Source: Oscillospiraceae bacterium
GTDB taxonomy: Bacteria; Bacillota; Clostridia; Oscillospirales; Oscillospiraceae
Direction of reading: 5' to 3'
Length of the DNA: 61,259 bases
Assembly (NCBI GenBank): GCA_015067975.1
Contig: SVLK01000007.1
Span: 1 to 61,259, forward strand
The notes under the pieces were generated by a model. It was not told the origin of the DNA and ran no database searches. It saw only the letters and a list, made by a program, of their open reading frames with translations. A program made the translations under genes and the position numbers. Shown here piece after piece: positions 1 through 8,450 of this stretch (the first letter of the stretch is position 1; each line of letters begins with the position of its first letter).

Positions 1-126
1 TCACCCGTCCGCCACTAAACTCAAATTCACTTGGCCGAAGCCTTGATCCAAAGAGTTCCGTTCGACTTGCATGTGTTAAGCACGCCGCCAGCGTTCGTCC
101 TGAGCCAGGATCAAACTCTCAATAAA
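1..126 (-). rRNA. rrs: 16S ribosomal RNA, 5' end (partial)
   Basis: The reverse strand carries the universal 16S start region: the AGAGTTTGATCCTGGCTCAG primer site (100-119), the GAACGCTGGCGGCG block and ACATGCAAGTCGAACGG. The gene runs off the left edge, so only about 126 bases of the 5' domain are present. The mature end is placed just upstream of TTTATTG by analogy with other Firmicutes. The rest of the rRNA operon would lie outside the window to the left. Confidence 0.97.
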
Positions 127-331
127 TCGTATCTAAACAGCCGTAGCTGTCTAAATCTTTATCGAGCTATTTGTCATAGCTATCAAAACTTTTTATCCTT
201 ACGTCCTCCCGGTAATTGACTAAACCCGGTACTGACGCAAGCTTTTCAGTCGCACTTTTTTGTGCTCCCGTCTGGTGCTTTTCGTTTCGTTCATTGTTTA
301 ATTTACAAGGTACACGTCCCAATCGCGGAAC
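127..331 (-). other. rRNA operon leader
   Basis: This non-coding transcribed leader lies between promoter P2 and the mature 16S 5' end. It has several short complementary segments near 140-180, consistent with 16S processing stems. I see no protein-coding gene here. Confidence 0.6.
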
Positions 332-338
332 ATTACAG

Positions 339-367
339 ATGTTACCACATCTTGTTTCGCTTGTCAA
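339..367 (-). promoter_or_regulatory. rRNA promoter P2
   Basis: On the minus strand TTGACA (362-367) is followed after 17 bases by TAACAT (339-344). It is preceded by an A-rich AAAAAAGGTG stretch, like P1. It lies about 210 bases upstream of the 16S 5' end. Confidence 0.85.
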
Positions 368-432
368 CACCTTTTTTACAAAAGTTGTCGATTTTTTCGG
401 ACCCGCCGTCCGCTCTCGCAGACAGCTTTGTT

Positions 433-461
433 AGATTACCACGCTGACCTCCTTTTGTCAA
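433..461 (-). promoter_or_regulatory. rRNA promoter P1
   Basis: On the minus strand TTGACA (456-461) is followed after exactly 17 bases by TAATCT (433-438). The same AAAAAAGGTGTTGACA context recurs at P2, giving tandem rRNA promoters about 94 bases apart. Confidence 0.85.
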
Positions 462-489
462 CACCTTTTTTTAAGTTTTTTAACGTTAC

Positions 490-518
490 TTGACGACAGT
501 GGTATGATATACTATATA
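490..518 (+). promoter_or_regulatory. promoter for the membrane protein gene at 550
   Basis: TTGACG (490-495) is followed after 17 bases by TATATA (513-518). It points away from the divergent rRNA promoters, and the start codon is about 30 bases downstream. Confidence 0.55.
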
Positions 519-549
519 GTAATTAACTGAGAAACCGGAGCAGAAAATC

Positions 550-1311
550 ATGAGCAAATGCAAGTTACATCTATCTAAGATTTCAATGCTGCACTGCTGG
601 AAACTGGTGTTCCGTTCAGCGCTCTTTTTGGCTTTAGCAGTCATCTACATCTATGACCGCATTATTGCCCATCAGAGCGGTCAGACCTTCATGGCCTTTG
701 TCACGCATCCGTATCTTCTCGCTTTTGTATGGATCGTGTTCGCCGCAGAAATGCTTCTGCGTTTCTTCCCTTCCAAAATGGAGAGCATGGGCTGCCAGAA
801 AGTATTCGCATGTAACTATCAGCCCGTAGCACAGCCGCAGCCTCACCGCGATGATCGCGGCGCCACATGGGCGATTCTGGCGGCTTGGCTGGGACTCAAC
901 GGCGCGATTGCCGCACTGTACTTTACCCACATTATCGATAACGGCATTCTGATTCTGATTGCGCTGGCCTACTCGGTGTGTGACATGATCTGCATTTTGT
1001 TCTTCTGCCCGTTCCAAACATGGTTTTTGAAAAACAAATGCTGCGGTACCTGCCGCATTTACAACTGGGACTTCGCCATGATGTTTACCCCGTTGGTACT
1101 GATCCCCCACTTTTATACATGGTCGCTATTCAGCCTCGGTCTTGCACTGCTGCTCTACTGGGAGCTGGTGCACCTGCGTCATCCGGAGCGTTTTTATGAA
1201 GAATCCAACGCATCACTAAAATGCGCCAACTGCAAAGAACGCCTTTGTTCCCACAAAAAACAACTGCGTCAACTGCATCAAAAGCTGCGCAAGATGAACT
1301 TCATGAAGTAA
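550..1311 (+). CDS. conserved multi-pass membrane protein of unknown function
   Basis: A 253-residue protein with about six hydrophobic segments (roughly 18-38, 50-68, 96-116, 122-142, and two between 175 and 215). A Cys-rich loop (KCCGTC, near 160) and a C-terminal CANC...C group followed by a basic tail are candidate metal or redox sites. CCGGAG lies upstream of the ATG. The gene is followed after 14 bases by the alpha/beta hydrolase and is probably cotranscribed with it. I do not recognise a characterised family; the topology is predicted from hydrophobicity only. Confidence 0.8.
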   Translation: MSKCKLHLSKISMLHCWKLVFRSALFLALAVIYIYDRIIAHQSGQTFMAFVTHPYLLAFVWIVFAAEMLLRFFPSKMESMGCQKVFACNYQPVAQPQPHRDDRGATWAILAAWLGLNGAIAALYFTHIIDNGILILIALAYSVCDMICILFFCPFQTWFLKNKCCGTCRIYNWDFAMMFTPLVLIPHFYTWSLFSLGLALLLYWELVHLRHPERFYEESNASLKCANCKERLCSHKKQLRQLHQKLRKMNFMK

Positions 1312-1325
1312 GTCAGGAGGTCACC

Positions 1326-2069
1326 ATGGCTCACCAGCCTTTCACCCGTATTGTGCAGGACAGCGATACGGCCATTGTGTTTGTACACGGTATCGTCGGT
1401 ACTCCGGATCAGTTTTCTCATCTATTACCACTGGTTCCGGCCGATTGGTCTGTGGACAACCTAATCCTTCCCGGACACGGCGGCAGCGTAGCAGACTTTT
1501 CCCACAGTTCTATGGCGCAGTGGCGCAGCTATGTTTCCAAGCGAGTGGATGCTCTTTCCGCAACACATCGGCGCATTCTTTTGGTCGGCCACTCCATGGG
1601 CACACTCTTTTGTATCGATGAATCTCTGCGCTTACCCGAACAGGTCTGCGGTTTGTTTTTGATGGCTTCCCCGTTGCGCATCGGCCTGCATCTCTCCGCC
1701 ATCACCCAGGCACTACAAGTAGCCTTCGGAATAGAAGGGCGCACCGCGGCGCAGCGCGCAGCCAAGGCTGCCAGCAGCATTCATACCAGCTGGAAATTGT
1801 GGCAGTATCTTGGATGGATCCCACGGTATCTGGAGCTCTTTGCCGCTTCCAAAGCAGGACGCGCACAGATCACCCAAGTGCAAACTCCCTGTGTGGCCGT
1901 TCAGTCCCAGCACGACGAAATGGTTTCCCGCCGTTCCTGTCAGGCGCTTAGCGCCCTCCCTTCGCTGCAGCTGCACATTCTCCCTCATTCCCGGCATTTT
2001 TATTATCCTCCGGAGGATCTTCCTCTATTGCAACAGTACTTTCGTGATTTCTGCGCACAATATGAATAA
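1326..2069 (+). CDS. alpha/beta hydrolase (carboxylesterase/monoacylglycerol lipase-like)
   Basis: A 247-residue alpha/beta hydrolase. The oxyanion-side HG motif is at residues 21-22, the nucleophile elbow GHSMG has its serine near residue 90, an acidic residue lies in QHDEM (about 199) and a His in HSRHF (about 226), which completes a plausible catalytic triad. There is no signal peptide, so it should be cytoplasmic. The start at 1326 is fixed by AGGAGG seven bases upstream. It probably cleaves an ester or lipid substrate, but the substrate cannot be read from sequence. It shares a transcript with the preceding membrane protein. Confidence 0.88.
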   Translation: MAHQPFTRIVQDSDTAIVFVHGIVGTPDQFSHLLPLVPADWSVDNLILPGHGGSVADFSHSSMAQWRSYVSKRVDALSATHRRILLVGHSMGTLFCIDESLRLPEQVCGLFLMASPLRIGLHLSAITQALQVAFGIEGRTAAQRAAKAASSIHTSWKLWQYLGWIPRYLELFAASKAGRAQITQVQTPCVAVQSQHDEMVSRRSCQALSALPSLQLHILPHSRHFYYPPEDLPLLQQYFRDFCAQYE

Positions 2070-2107
2070 ACATCCACGCGTGGAATGCGTAGTTTTCGGT
2101 ATACAAA

Positions 2108-2140
2108 AAGAAGCTGTACGGCGTCGCCGTACAGCTTCTT
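2108..2140. terminator. bidirectional intrinsic terminator
   Basis: A perfect 15-bp inverted repeat with a 3-base loop is flanked by T-rich tracts on both strands. It sits between the convergent hydrolase gene and thiN and can serve both. Confidence 0.85.
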
Positions 2141-2141
2141 T

Positions 2142-2756
2142 TTATTCTTCGCAAATACCGATCAGCAGGCTGCCTTGTCCGACAGATATCTCGATTTCTT
2201 TACCCACGAAGTGGTTGCTGACACCCAGCGGGAAATCCGCGCTCAAAGTTGCGTTTTCCACCTCATACTGTCCGCCGCGGATGGTAACGTTCTTCGCATC
2301 CGCTCCCAGGCAGAACACAGAAAGGATTCCCTTCTTCCGTGCCGGAAGCGTCACGTTCGTATTACAGATGGCGGTATACACCTCGCCGTCACCGTACAGC
2401 CATCCTTGAGCGCCGCGATTGGCAAGGTACAGAAGCGATTGCAGATTGGCAACGGTGTGGTCGGTACGGCTGCCGCCCATACCGCCGTACATGTGAAACT
2501 CCCGATGCCCCAACGCCAGACCGCGCTTGATGGCCAGCATCATGTCGGTATCGTCTTTTTCTACCGGCACACGCTCCACATGGGGAAATTCCGGCACATT
2601 CTGCAGCGAGTCGAAGTCGCCCAGCAGCAGATTCGGCTGGATGCGGGCTTTCTGGCAAGCCAGCCAGCCGCCGTCCGCCGCAATTACATAGTCGTCCTCC
2701 GTCGGCAGCGTTCGCAAAGCGATAAACTCACCGGCGCCAAAGATATAACAAGCCAT
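2142..2756 (-). CDS. thiN: thiamine pyrophosphokinase
   Basis: A 204-residue enzyme that transfers pyrophosphate from ATP to thiamine, giving thiamine pyrophosphate. The N-terminal half holds the AADGGW and LLGDFDS motifs typical of the TPK catalytic domain, followed by GGMGGSRTDHT and a beta-rich thiamine-binding domain ending in the SNHFVG region. The start at 2756 is chosen because GGAGGG precedes it; longer in-frame starts run back toward the upstream gene without a good ribosome binding site. It lies 26 bases after the acyltransferase gene, so the two are probably cotranscribed. With ThiT nearby it fits a thiamine salvage strategy. Confidence 0.93.
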   Translation of the reverse strand: MACYIFGAGEFIALRTLPTEDDYVIAADGGWLACQKARIQPNLLLGDFDSLQNVPEFPHVERVPVEKDDTDMMLAIKRGLALGHREFHMYGGMGGSRTDHTVANLQSLLYLANRGAQGWLYGDGEVYTAICNTNVTLPARKKGILSVFCLGADAKNVTIRGGQYEVENATLSADFPLGVSNHFVGKEIEISVGQGSLLIGICEE

Positions 2757-2782
2757 ATGGCCCTCCGTCAGGTGTTCAGTAT

Positions 2783-4072
2783 TTAATAGGTAGCCGCCTT
2801 TTCGCGGGAGAAAGAAAAGTCTTCCCACGCGCCGCCGTTCAAGCGGTGGATCTCCTCCGTGGCAAGGAAGAACTTCTCTACCACGCGGTGAGCGGGATAG
2901 AACTCCACAAACTCGCCCTCATAGAACGTATAGAACCGGCTCACATCGGTGCACATGCCGTAGGTGGGCAGATCGCGGCTCTTGATGTGGAAAGAAAATG
3001 CCTCGCCGTCCTTGGTACCGGTGTAGGTCAATCCGGTGCGGTCCAGCCGCAGCGTACCGCGGCCCACGATCTGGGAAGTTGCCTGATTCTTCAGCAGTTC
3101 AAACTTAGGCAGCATGCCCAGCTCCACTTCTTCCTCCAGCGCAAAATCTTCCCGTTCCACCTCGCGGCGAATCATTTCGCGTTCCATTTGGAACCATGCC
3201 GTCTGCGTCTCGGGAATCACGCACGCTTCATTGAACGGCACCAATTCATATGTATCGCTCAGCGTAGCGCCGTTGCCGCAAGCCGTACAAAAAATGGTGT
3301 TGCCCTTCGTAGCCATCGTGTGCTGCTTGCCGCACTTGGGACACCAGAACAACAAATCTTCCAGATCCTCTGCGCCGTTCTCACCGATATCAAAGCGATG
3401 CTTGTGCACCTTGTTCCACGCATAGTCATCGTGATAGATGGCGCGGTTGATGGTCTCCTCGATTTCCTCTGCGGACAAACGCTGCAGGTCCTCCGGCGTG
3501 AAGAGCAAATCATACTCCACCTCCACATGGCCTAAGCGGTCGCGCAGATTGTACTTGGGACTGGTAAGATAGCCACCGCGGATAACGGAATAATACACCG
3601 GCACTTTATGGTGCTTAAGCAATTTACCCGTGCCGATGGCTACCGGTTGGTTAGCTCCGGAGATGGAACTCATGCCCTCGGGGAACAAGCACACACCGCC
3701 GCCGCTTTTGATGACGCGGCTGATCTCCTTGACAGTGTAGATGTCGGGCACGAAGTTCTTCTTGGGAATCACGCGCAGCAGACGGAACACCATTGCCAGA
3801 TGGGAGCGGTGGAACTCATTGTAGCCGGCCACATAGTTCATCTTCAGCGGCAGCAGCGGAATACCGGTAAAAATATAGTCCAGGCGCGAGGCATGGTTGC
3901 TGATAAAGAAGAACGGGCCTTCTACATTGCGAAAATCCGTTTTAAATGTGTAGTGGACGTTATACTTCTTGTACATGAACAGTTTCCACACCGTGCCGAG
4001 AATGCTGTAAATCGCATTGGGGCGGGCAATCTTGCGGGCGCGGATGGACTGGGCAACGGTCATCTTTTTCAT
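2783..4072 (-). CDS. lysophospholipid acyltransferase family protein with C-terminal zinc ribbon
   Basis: A 429-residue protein. Residues about 45-215 form a PlsC-type acyltransferase: the HX4D motif is H60-A-S-R-L-D65 and FPEGMSS is at 130-136. The family acylates lysophosphatidic acid or related glycerol-phosphate acceptors at the membrane. Unlike ordinary PlsC proteins (about 200-250 residues) it continues for about 190 residues, with a CPKC...CTAC zinc ribbon near 243-264 and an unrecognised C-terminal domain. The ATG at 4072 follows a GGGGGG stretch. It is upstream of thiN in the same transcription unit. Confidence 0.85.
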   Translation of the reverse strand: MKKMTVAQSIRARKIARPNAIYSILGTVWKLFMYKKYNVHYTFKTDFRNVEGPFFFISNHASRLDYIFTGIPLLPLKMNYVAGYNEFHRSHLAMVFRLLRVIPKKNFVPDIYTVKEISRVIKSGGGVCLFPEGMSSISGANQPVAIGTGKLLKHHKVPVYYSVIRGGYLTSPKYNLRDRLGHVEVEYDLLFTPEDLQRLSAEEIEETINRAIYHDDYAWNKVHKHRFDIGENGAEDLEDLLFWCPKCGKQHTMATKGNTIFCTACGNGATLSDTYELVPFNEACVIPETQTAWFQMEREMIRREVEREDFALEEEVELGMLPKFELLKNQATSQIVGRGTLRLDRTGLTYTGTKDGEAFSFHIKSRDLPTYGMCTDVSRFYTFYEGEFVEFYPAHRVVEKFFLATEEIHRLNGGAWEDFSFSREKAATY

Positions 4073-4153
4073 AAGTCCCCCCTGTCTTTCTTCCATAAAG
4101 TTAGATATCTTATATAGTAATATATCGTATCGAACAACTAATTGCAATAAAAA

Positions 4154-4184
4154 AGAGAAGCTTTTAGATCTTCAAAGCTTCTCT
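4154..4184 (-). terminator. intrinsic terminator
   Basis: An 11-bp stem (AGAGAAGCTTT and its complement) is followed on the minus strand by a run of six T. It would end any transcript coming from the tRNA/short ORF region and insulates the acyltransferase gene. Confidence 0.65.
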
Positions 4185-4191
4185 TTCTCTG

Positions 4192-4287
4192 CTATATTGC
4201 GTGAACATGCAAATGGTCTTCTATCTCCCGTCCATGAACGTGTTCGTGGTATTCCTCTACAACAATCTGTTCATAACACAATATCAC
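4192..4287 (-). CDS. possible 31-residue histidine-rich peptide
   Basis: A short frame starting at GTG (4287) encodes 31 residues. Six are His in alternating HxHxH-like groups (YHEHVHG and DHLHVHA), ending immediately before an intrinsic terminator. It lies between two terminators, so it is a self-contained stretch. The ribosome binding site is weak (AAGAG) and no family is recognised. It could equally be non-coding sequence or a small RNA. Confidence 0.2.
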   Translation of the reverse strand: MILCYEQIVVEEYHEHVHGREIEDHLHVHAI

Positions 4288-4307
4288 AAAGCTCTTTGCT
4301 AAAAGAA

Positions 4308-4334
4308 AAGACCCTCGGTAAAACCGAAGGTCTT
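4308..4334 (-). terminator. terminator of tRNA-Gln
   Basis: A 12-bp stem with a three-base loop starts directly at the tRNA 3' end and is followed by TCTTTTCTTTT on the minus strand. Confidence 0.8.
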
Positions 4335-4408
4335 TGGCAGCGGGAGAAGGATTCGAACCCTCACATACGGAGTCAGAGTCCGCTGTGCTACCATTACACA
4401 ATCCCGCT
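4335..4408 (-). tRNA. tRNA-Gln (anticodon CTG)
   Basis: The reverse strand folds as a complete cloverleaf. The acceptor stem is AGCGGGA/TCCCGCT, the anticodon stem GCGGA/TCCGT encloses CTCTGAC so the anticodon is CTG (codon CAG, glutamine), the T loop is TTCGAAT and CCA is encoded. It is single-copy here with its own terminator. Confidence 0.95.
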
Positions 4409-4528
4409 ATGTTCGCTGACGAACAAAATTTATTATACATATTTGGCGGCATTTGTCAACACCTAATTTCAGGAAATTGTGATTTTTTTGCAGGGCGCTC
4501 CGATCGCTCGGGGCGCCCTGTGGTTACA

Positions 4529-5092
4529 TCATTTTTCCGTTTTCAAATCTTCCGCGCGGAAGTATTTGCCCAAAGGTTTATTCAACAGCAAAACCAGCAC
4601 CAAGCAGATGATGATGCACGGCACCATGTAGGGTGCATTATAAAGGAAAGAGTAGAACCACTCGTTGGTCATGGTCATGCCAAAGTAGGTGTCCGGCATC
4701 CACTTGCCCCACACTACAGCGCCCACCACAAAGTGGGCCATAAAGCGCAGAAAGCCGCCCAGCAGTGTACCCTTCACCATGGCATTGGCCTTATCCTTCA
4801 GCAGTCCGGCGCCCAGTCCCAGCAGTGCATAGGCTACCAGATAATCGGCGATGATCGTCGTCCAGTCGATGGCCACCGGCCGGCCGAGGAAATATTGCAG
4901 AATGCCGTGAGCAAAACCTACCAGCGTGCCCCAACCCACACCGTAGCGGACGGAGAAGAGAATGATGGGCAGCATGGCCGCATCGATGGATCCGCCGTTG
5001 GGGAACTCGTACAGACGAATATACCCCAGAATCTGCGCGAAGGCCAGCAGCATCGCCGCCTCGCAAAGCATTTTGATCTTCTTGTGGTCCAT
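4529..5092 (-). CDS. thiT: energy-coupled thiamine transporter substrate-binding subunit ThiT
   Basis: A 187-residue integral membrane protein with about six hydrophobic helices. It matches the ThiT (YuaJ) S-component family of ECF transporters, including the N-terminal KMLCEAAMLLAFAQIL helix, the GGSIDAAMLPI stretch and the HGILQYFLG region. It binds thiamine and works with a shared ECF module (EcfA/A'/T) not present here. The start at 5092 is set by AAGGAGG. A TPP riboswitch and terminator directly upstream give independent support for the thiamine role. Confidence 0.95.
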   Translation of the reverse strand: MDHKKIKMLCEAAMLLAFAQILGYIRLYEFPNGGSIDAAMLPIILFSVRYGVGWGTLVGFAHGILQYFLGRPVAIDWTTIIADYLVAYALLGLGAGLLKDKANAMVKGTLLGGFLRFMAHFVVGAVVWGKWMPDTYFGMTMTNEWFYSFLYNAPYMVPCIIICLVLVLLLNKPLGKYFRAEDLKTEK

Positions 5093-5116
5093 TGATTTTA
5101 CCTCCTTAAACAAAAA

Positions 5117-5155
5117 GTACCACATGGCGAGCCATGCGGCGTCGCAATGCGGTAC
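5117..5155 (-). terminator. riboswitch expression-platform terminator
   Basis: A 9-bp stem (5117-5125 with 5147-5155) is followed by TTTTT on the minus strand just before the thiT ribosome binding site. A second GTACC copy at 5161-5165 can compete for the GGTAC arm, as expected of an antiterminator. Confidence 0.75.
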
Positions 5156-5167
5156 ACGAAGGTACTA

Positions 5168-5272
5168 TTCCCCTATAATCGCATTCCTACGCCGGCATTA
5201 CCCGGATCAGGTTCGAGGGACAGGACAGCGATATGTCTCATCTCAGCCGGCATGCGCCAGCGCCCCTTGGAT
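5168..5272 (-). promoter_or_regulatory. TPP riboswitch (THI element)
   Basis: The minus strand holds the conserved TPP aptamer blocks in order: GGGGCGC, GCTGAGA, CCCTCGAACCTGATC, GGGTAATGCCGGCGTAGG. It lies about 75 bases upstream of thiT with a terminator between, so TPP binding should terminate transcription and lower thiamine uptake. Confidence 0.96.
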
Positions 5273-5312
5273 TGTACTGTCAATATAGCACCGTCTTTCT
5301 CCCCTGTCAAGA

Positions 5313-5337
5313 GAAAAAACACCGCCCGCCGGCGGTG
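5313..5337 (-). terminator. cardiolipin synthase terminator
   Basis: A 7-bp GC-only stem (CACCGCC/GGCGGTG) with a CGCC loop is followed by six T on the minus strand, directly after the cls stop codon. Confidence 0.85.
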
Positions 5338-5343
5338 CTTTTC

Positions 5344-6897
5344 TTACATCCAGTTGGCAAAGGGGCGCAGCAGCGCACCGGCAACCTTACGGCGGAAGGG
5401 CCGCTTTTTCCACTGTTCCAGCTCCAGTTGATGGCTCTGTGCCATGATATGGTCCATATCCTCCAGCAGCTGTTCCACCATCGGCGCACCGTAGAGCAGT
5501 GCACCGCACTCGAAATGCAGCTGGAAGCTGCGATAGTCCATGTTCACCGTTCCCACAAAGGCTACTTCCCTGTCCGCCATTACCGACTTGCCGTGAAGCA
5601 AGCCCGGCTCATAGCGGTAGATCTTCACGCCGTGGCGCAGCAGCTCGTCAAAATAGCTCTCTGCCAGCAAATAGGCCATCTTGTGATCCGGAATCCCCGG
5701 CACCAGCAAGCGCACATCCACACCGCTGTCGCCGGCAAGACAAAGCGCGCGCATCATGGGCTCGTCAATGGCCAGATACGGCGTGGTGATGTACACCATA
5801 TGCCGCGCCATGGCGATCATCTGCAAAAACGCATCCTCCACAGGATTGACGGGATTATTGTCCGGTCCGTCTGCCACACACTGGCAAAAACCGGACGTAT
5901 CCGGCGCGGTACGGGGACGGTAGTAGTCATGCTCCCACTGCAGCGTGCCGCCCATACGCTCCCACATGTGGATAAACTGGCGCGTCAATCCCCACGCTCC
6001 CTGTCCGTCCAAACGGATGCCACAATCTTTCCAATGGCCGAAACGCACAATGCGGTTAGCATATTCGTCCGCCAGATTAACGCCGCCCGTATAAACCGTG
6101 TCTCCGTCCACGCAGGTGATTTTCCGGTGGTCGCGGTAATTGAAAAAAAGCCGGTTCACATACTGGTGCACCGGATTGAACAGCTGCAGCTCCACACCGG
6201 ACGTGCGCAGCACATCCATCTCCTGCCGCGACAGGCGCAGCATACTGCCAAAATCATCGAAAATCAACTTTACCTCCACGCCACTGCGCGCCTTTTGCTG
6301 CAGCACGCGGGAAATCTCGCCCCAGATCTCACCTTCGCTGACAATGTAGTACTCCATAAAGATGAAGTGTTCCGCTTCCTCCAAACACCGCAGCATATCC
6401 TCCAGATACGCTTCGCCCGAAGAGAAATACGTAGCATCGGTGTTGGCATACAGGCGGTAGCCGTGGCGGTCCAGCTGACTGGCCAGACGCCACCAGGCAG
6501 GCAGCTCCCGACGCAGTTTTTCTACACGACGGCGGGAATCCTGCTGCTGCATTTCCGTTTCCCGGGGAGGCGGCAGCTTTTTCAGCCCTAACCGCTTGTC
6601 AGGATGATTTCCATGCCATAGATAATAGAGCACGATGCCCGCCACCGGCAGCGACAGCACCAGAATGATCCAACCGGCCTTATAGGATACGCCGCCGCTG
6701 CGCTGGTAAATGCGCACAGCGCAAATGATCGCCGCCAGCTGCAGCAGCGCATACGCATACACCATTCGTTGATGCAGCACATGGGCCAGCAGCAGCACGA
6801 CCGCCACCTGCACTGCCAACAGCAGCGCCGTCAGCACCAGGCGCAGCATAGCCGCAATGTGCCGCTCCGCTCTTTGATGGAATTCCTGTTTTTTCAA
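5344..6897 (-). CDS. cls: cardiolipin synthase
   Basis: A 517-residue phospholipase D superfamily enzyme that condenses two phosphatidylglycerols into cardiolipin and glycerol. Hydrophobic helices are at about 17-40, 47-62 and 74-92 (PLDc_N). Two HKD motifs follow: H257-R-K259...D264 and H435-G-K437...D442, with the downstream TGG/GTVNMD segments expected for each. The start is TTG at 6897, preceded by AGGGGTG; no ATG is available nearby in frame. The gene has its own terminator and stands alone between the riboswitch and pncB. Confidence 0.95.
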   Translation of the reverse strand: MKKQEFHQRAERHIAAMLRLVLTALLLAVQVAVVLLLAHVLHQRMVYAYALLQLAAIICAVRIYQRSGGVSYKAGWIILVLSLPVAGIVLYYLWHGNHPDKRLGLKKLPPPRETEMQQQDSRRRVEKLRRELPAWWRLASQLDRHGYRLYANTDATYFSSGEAYLEDMLRCLEEAEHFIFMEYYIVSEGEIWGEISRVLQQKARSGVEVKLIFDDFGSMLRLSRQEMDVLRTSGVELQLFNPVHQYVNRLFFNYRDHRKITCVDGDTVYTGGVNLADEYANRIVRFGHWKDCGIRLDGQGAWGLTRQFIHMWERMGGTLQWEHDYYRPRTAPDTSGFCQCVADGPDNNPVNPVEDAFLQMIAMARHMVYITTPYLAIDEPMMRALCLAGDSGVDVRLLVPGIPDHKMAYLLAESYFDELLRHGVKIYRYEPGLLHGKSVMADREVAFVGTVNMDYRSFQLHFECGALLYGAPMVEQLLEDMDHIMAQSHQLELEQWKKRPFRRKVAGALLRPFANWM

Positions 6898-6922
6898 GCT
6901 GTCACCCCTTGGGAGAAAAATG

Positions 6923-6952
6923 GCAGGGCTCTCCCCATCGGGATAGCCCTGC
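6923..6952 (-). terminator. pncB terminator
   Basis: GCAGGGCT pairs with AGCCCTGC across a 14-base loop and is followed by CATTTTT on the minus strand, directly downstream of the pncB stop codon. Confidence 0.75.
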
Positions 6953-6957
6953 TGATT

Positions 6958-8406
6958 TTATCCGTTTTTACGCAGCAGATCCTGCTGAAGCTCCCACAGT
7001 TTGGGAGAAAGATCCACATAGTATTTGTGAGGATAGTCGAAACGCTTTACTTCGTCCCAAAGCGTATCCACCTGTTCCATACAGTAGGCGCGGATCTCCT
7101 GCAGCGAGGGACTCTGGTACACACACTTGCCGTTGAGGAAGATGGGCACCAGCAGCTCCTTAGCGCTGAAGTCGTACACCACTTTCTTCTTCCAAGTAGC
7201 GTAGGGATCGAAGATCTCCAGATCACCGCTGTCGTCCACCGTCTCGTCATACACCGTCATATAGTCGGCAATGGCCTTGCCGGTGTCGTTACCGTAGAAG
7301 CGCCACAGTTTCTTGAAGTGGGGCACAGTGATCTTCTCCACATTCTCGCTGACCTTGATCTTGGGAGTGATGCTGCCGTCATCATTTTCCACAGCCACCA
7401 GCTTATACACGCCGCCGAACACCGGTTCGCTCTTGGCGGTGATCAGTCGCTCACCGACGCCGAACAGGTCGATTTCCGCACCCTGCTGCAGCAGTTCCTG
7501 AATGAGGTACTCATCCAGAGAGTTGGAAACGGAGATCTGGCAATCGGTCCAGCCGGCTTCGTCCAGCATGGAACGGGCCTTCTTGCTCAGATACGCCATA
7601 TCGCCGGAGTCCAGACGGATGCCGCACTTGGTAATGCCCATGGGCTTGAGCACCTCGTTGAAGGCGCGGATCGCATTGGGCACACCGGACTTGAGCGTGT
7701 TATAGGTATCTACCAACAGCGTTGCGTTGTGGGGATAGGTTTCGCAGTAGGACTTGAACGCCTCATACTCCGTGTCATACATCTGCACCCATGCGTGCGC
7801 CATGGTACCGCCAGCAGGCACACCGAACAGCTGGTCGGAAATGGTGCAGGCCGTGCCGTGACAGCCGCCAATATAGGCAGCTCTGGCACCCACCATAGCA
7901 GCGTCGGCACCCTGTGCGCGGCGGGAACCGAATTCCAGCACCGTACGGCCCTTGGCAGCGCGCACCACGCGGTTGGCCTTGGTAGCAATGAGGCTCTGGT
8001 GGTTAACGGTCAGCAGTAAGAACGTCTCGATCAGCTGAGCTTCAATGGCAGGAGCGCGTACCACTACCATGGGTTCCTTGGGGAACACAGGCGTTCCTTC
8101 CGGCACGGCATAGATGTCACCGGTAAAGCGGAAGTTGGCCAGATACTCCAAAAACTCCTCACTGAACATATTTCTGCCGCGCAGGTAGTCAATATCCTCT
8201 TTGGAAAAATGCAGGTCTTCAATATATTCGATCAGCTGCTGCAGACCGGCCGCAATGGCAAAGCCGCCCTGATCGGGCACTCTTCTGAAAAACATGTCAA
8301 AATAGACCATACGGTCACGGTAACCGTGGTCAAAATAGCCGTTGCTCATGGTCAACTCATAAAAGTCGCAGAGCATGGTCATGTTCAGTTTATCCGTAAC
8401 TTTCAT
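6958..8406 (-). CDS. pncB: nicotinate phosphoribosyltransferase
   Basis: A 482-residue enzyme of the Preiss-Handler NAD salvage route that joins nicotinic acid to PRPP with ATP. The N-terminal DFYELTMSNGYF segment, the FGSRRAQG motif and the GIRLDSGDMAYLS phosphate-binding stretch are typical. The length suits the long Firmicutes form. It starts at 8406 with GAGGT upstream and has a consensus promoter. Its product would feed the NadD domain encoded near 17 kb, which converts nicotinate mononucleotide to deamido-NAD. Confidence 0.96.
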   Translation of the reverse strand: MKVTDKLNMTMLCDFYELTMSNGYFDHGYRDRMVYFDMFFRRVPDQGGFAIAAGLQQLIEYIEDLHFSKEDIDYLRGRNMFSEEFLEYLANFRFTGDIYAVPEGTPVFPKEPMVVVRAPAIEAQLIETFLLLTVNHQSLIATKANRVVRAAKGRTVLEFGSRRAQGADAAMVGARAAYIGGCHGTACTISDQLFGVPAGGTMAHAWVQMYDTEYEAFKSYCETYPHNATLLVDTYNTLKSGVPNAIRAFNEVLKPMGITKCGIRLDSGDMAYLSKKARSMLDEAGWTDCQISVSNSLDEYLIQELLQQGAEIDLFGVGERLITAKSEPVFGGVYKLVAVENDDGSITPKIKVSENVEKITVPHFKKLWRFYGNDTGKAIADYMTVYDETVDDSGDLEIFDPYATWKKKVVYDFSAKELLVPIFLNGKCVYQSPSLQEIRAYCMEQVDTLWDEVKRFDYPHKYYVDLSPKLWELQQDLLRKNG

Positions 8407-8450
8407 TCTCTATACCTCAAATAGTCAGAATGGGGGACACTGCTTGTCTT

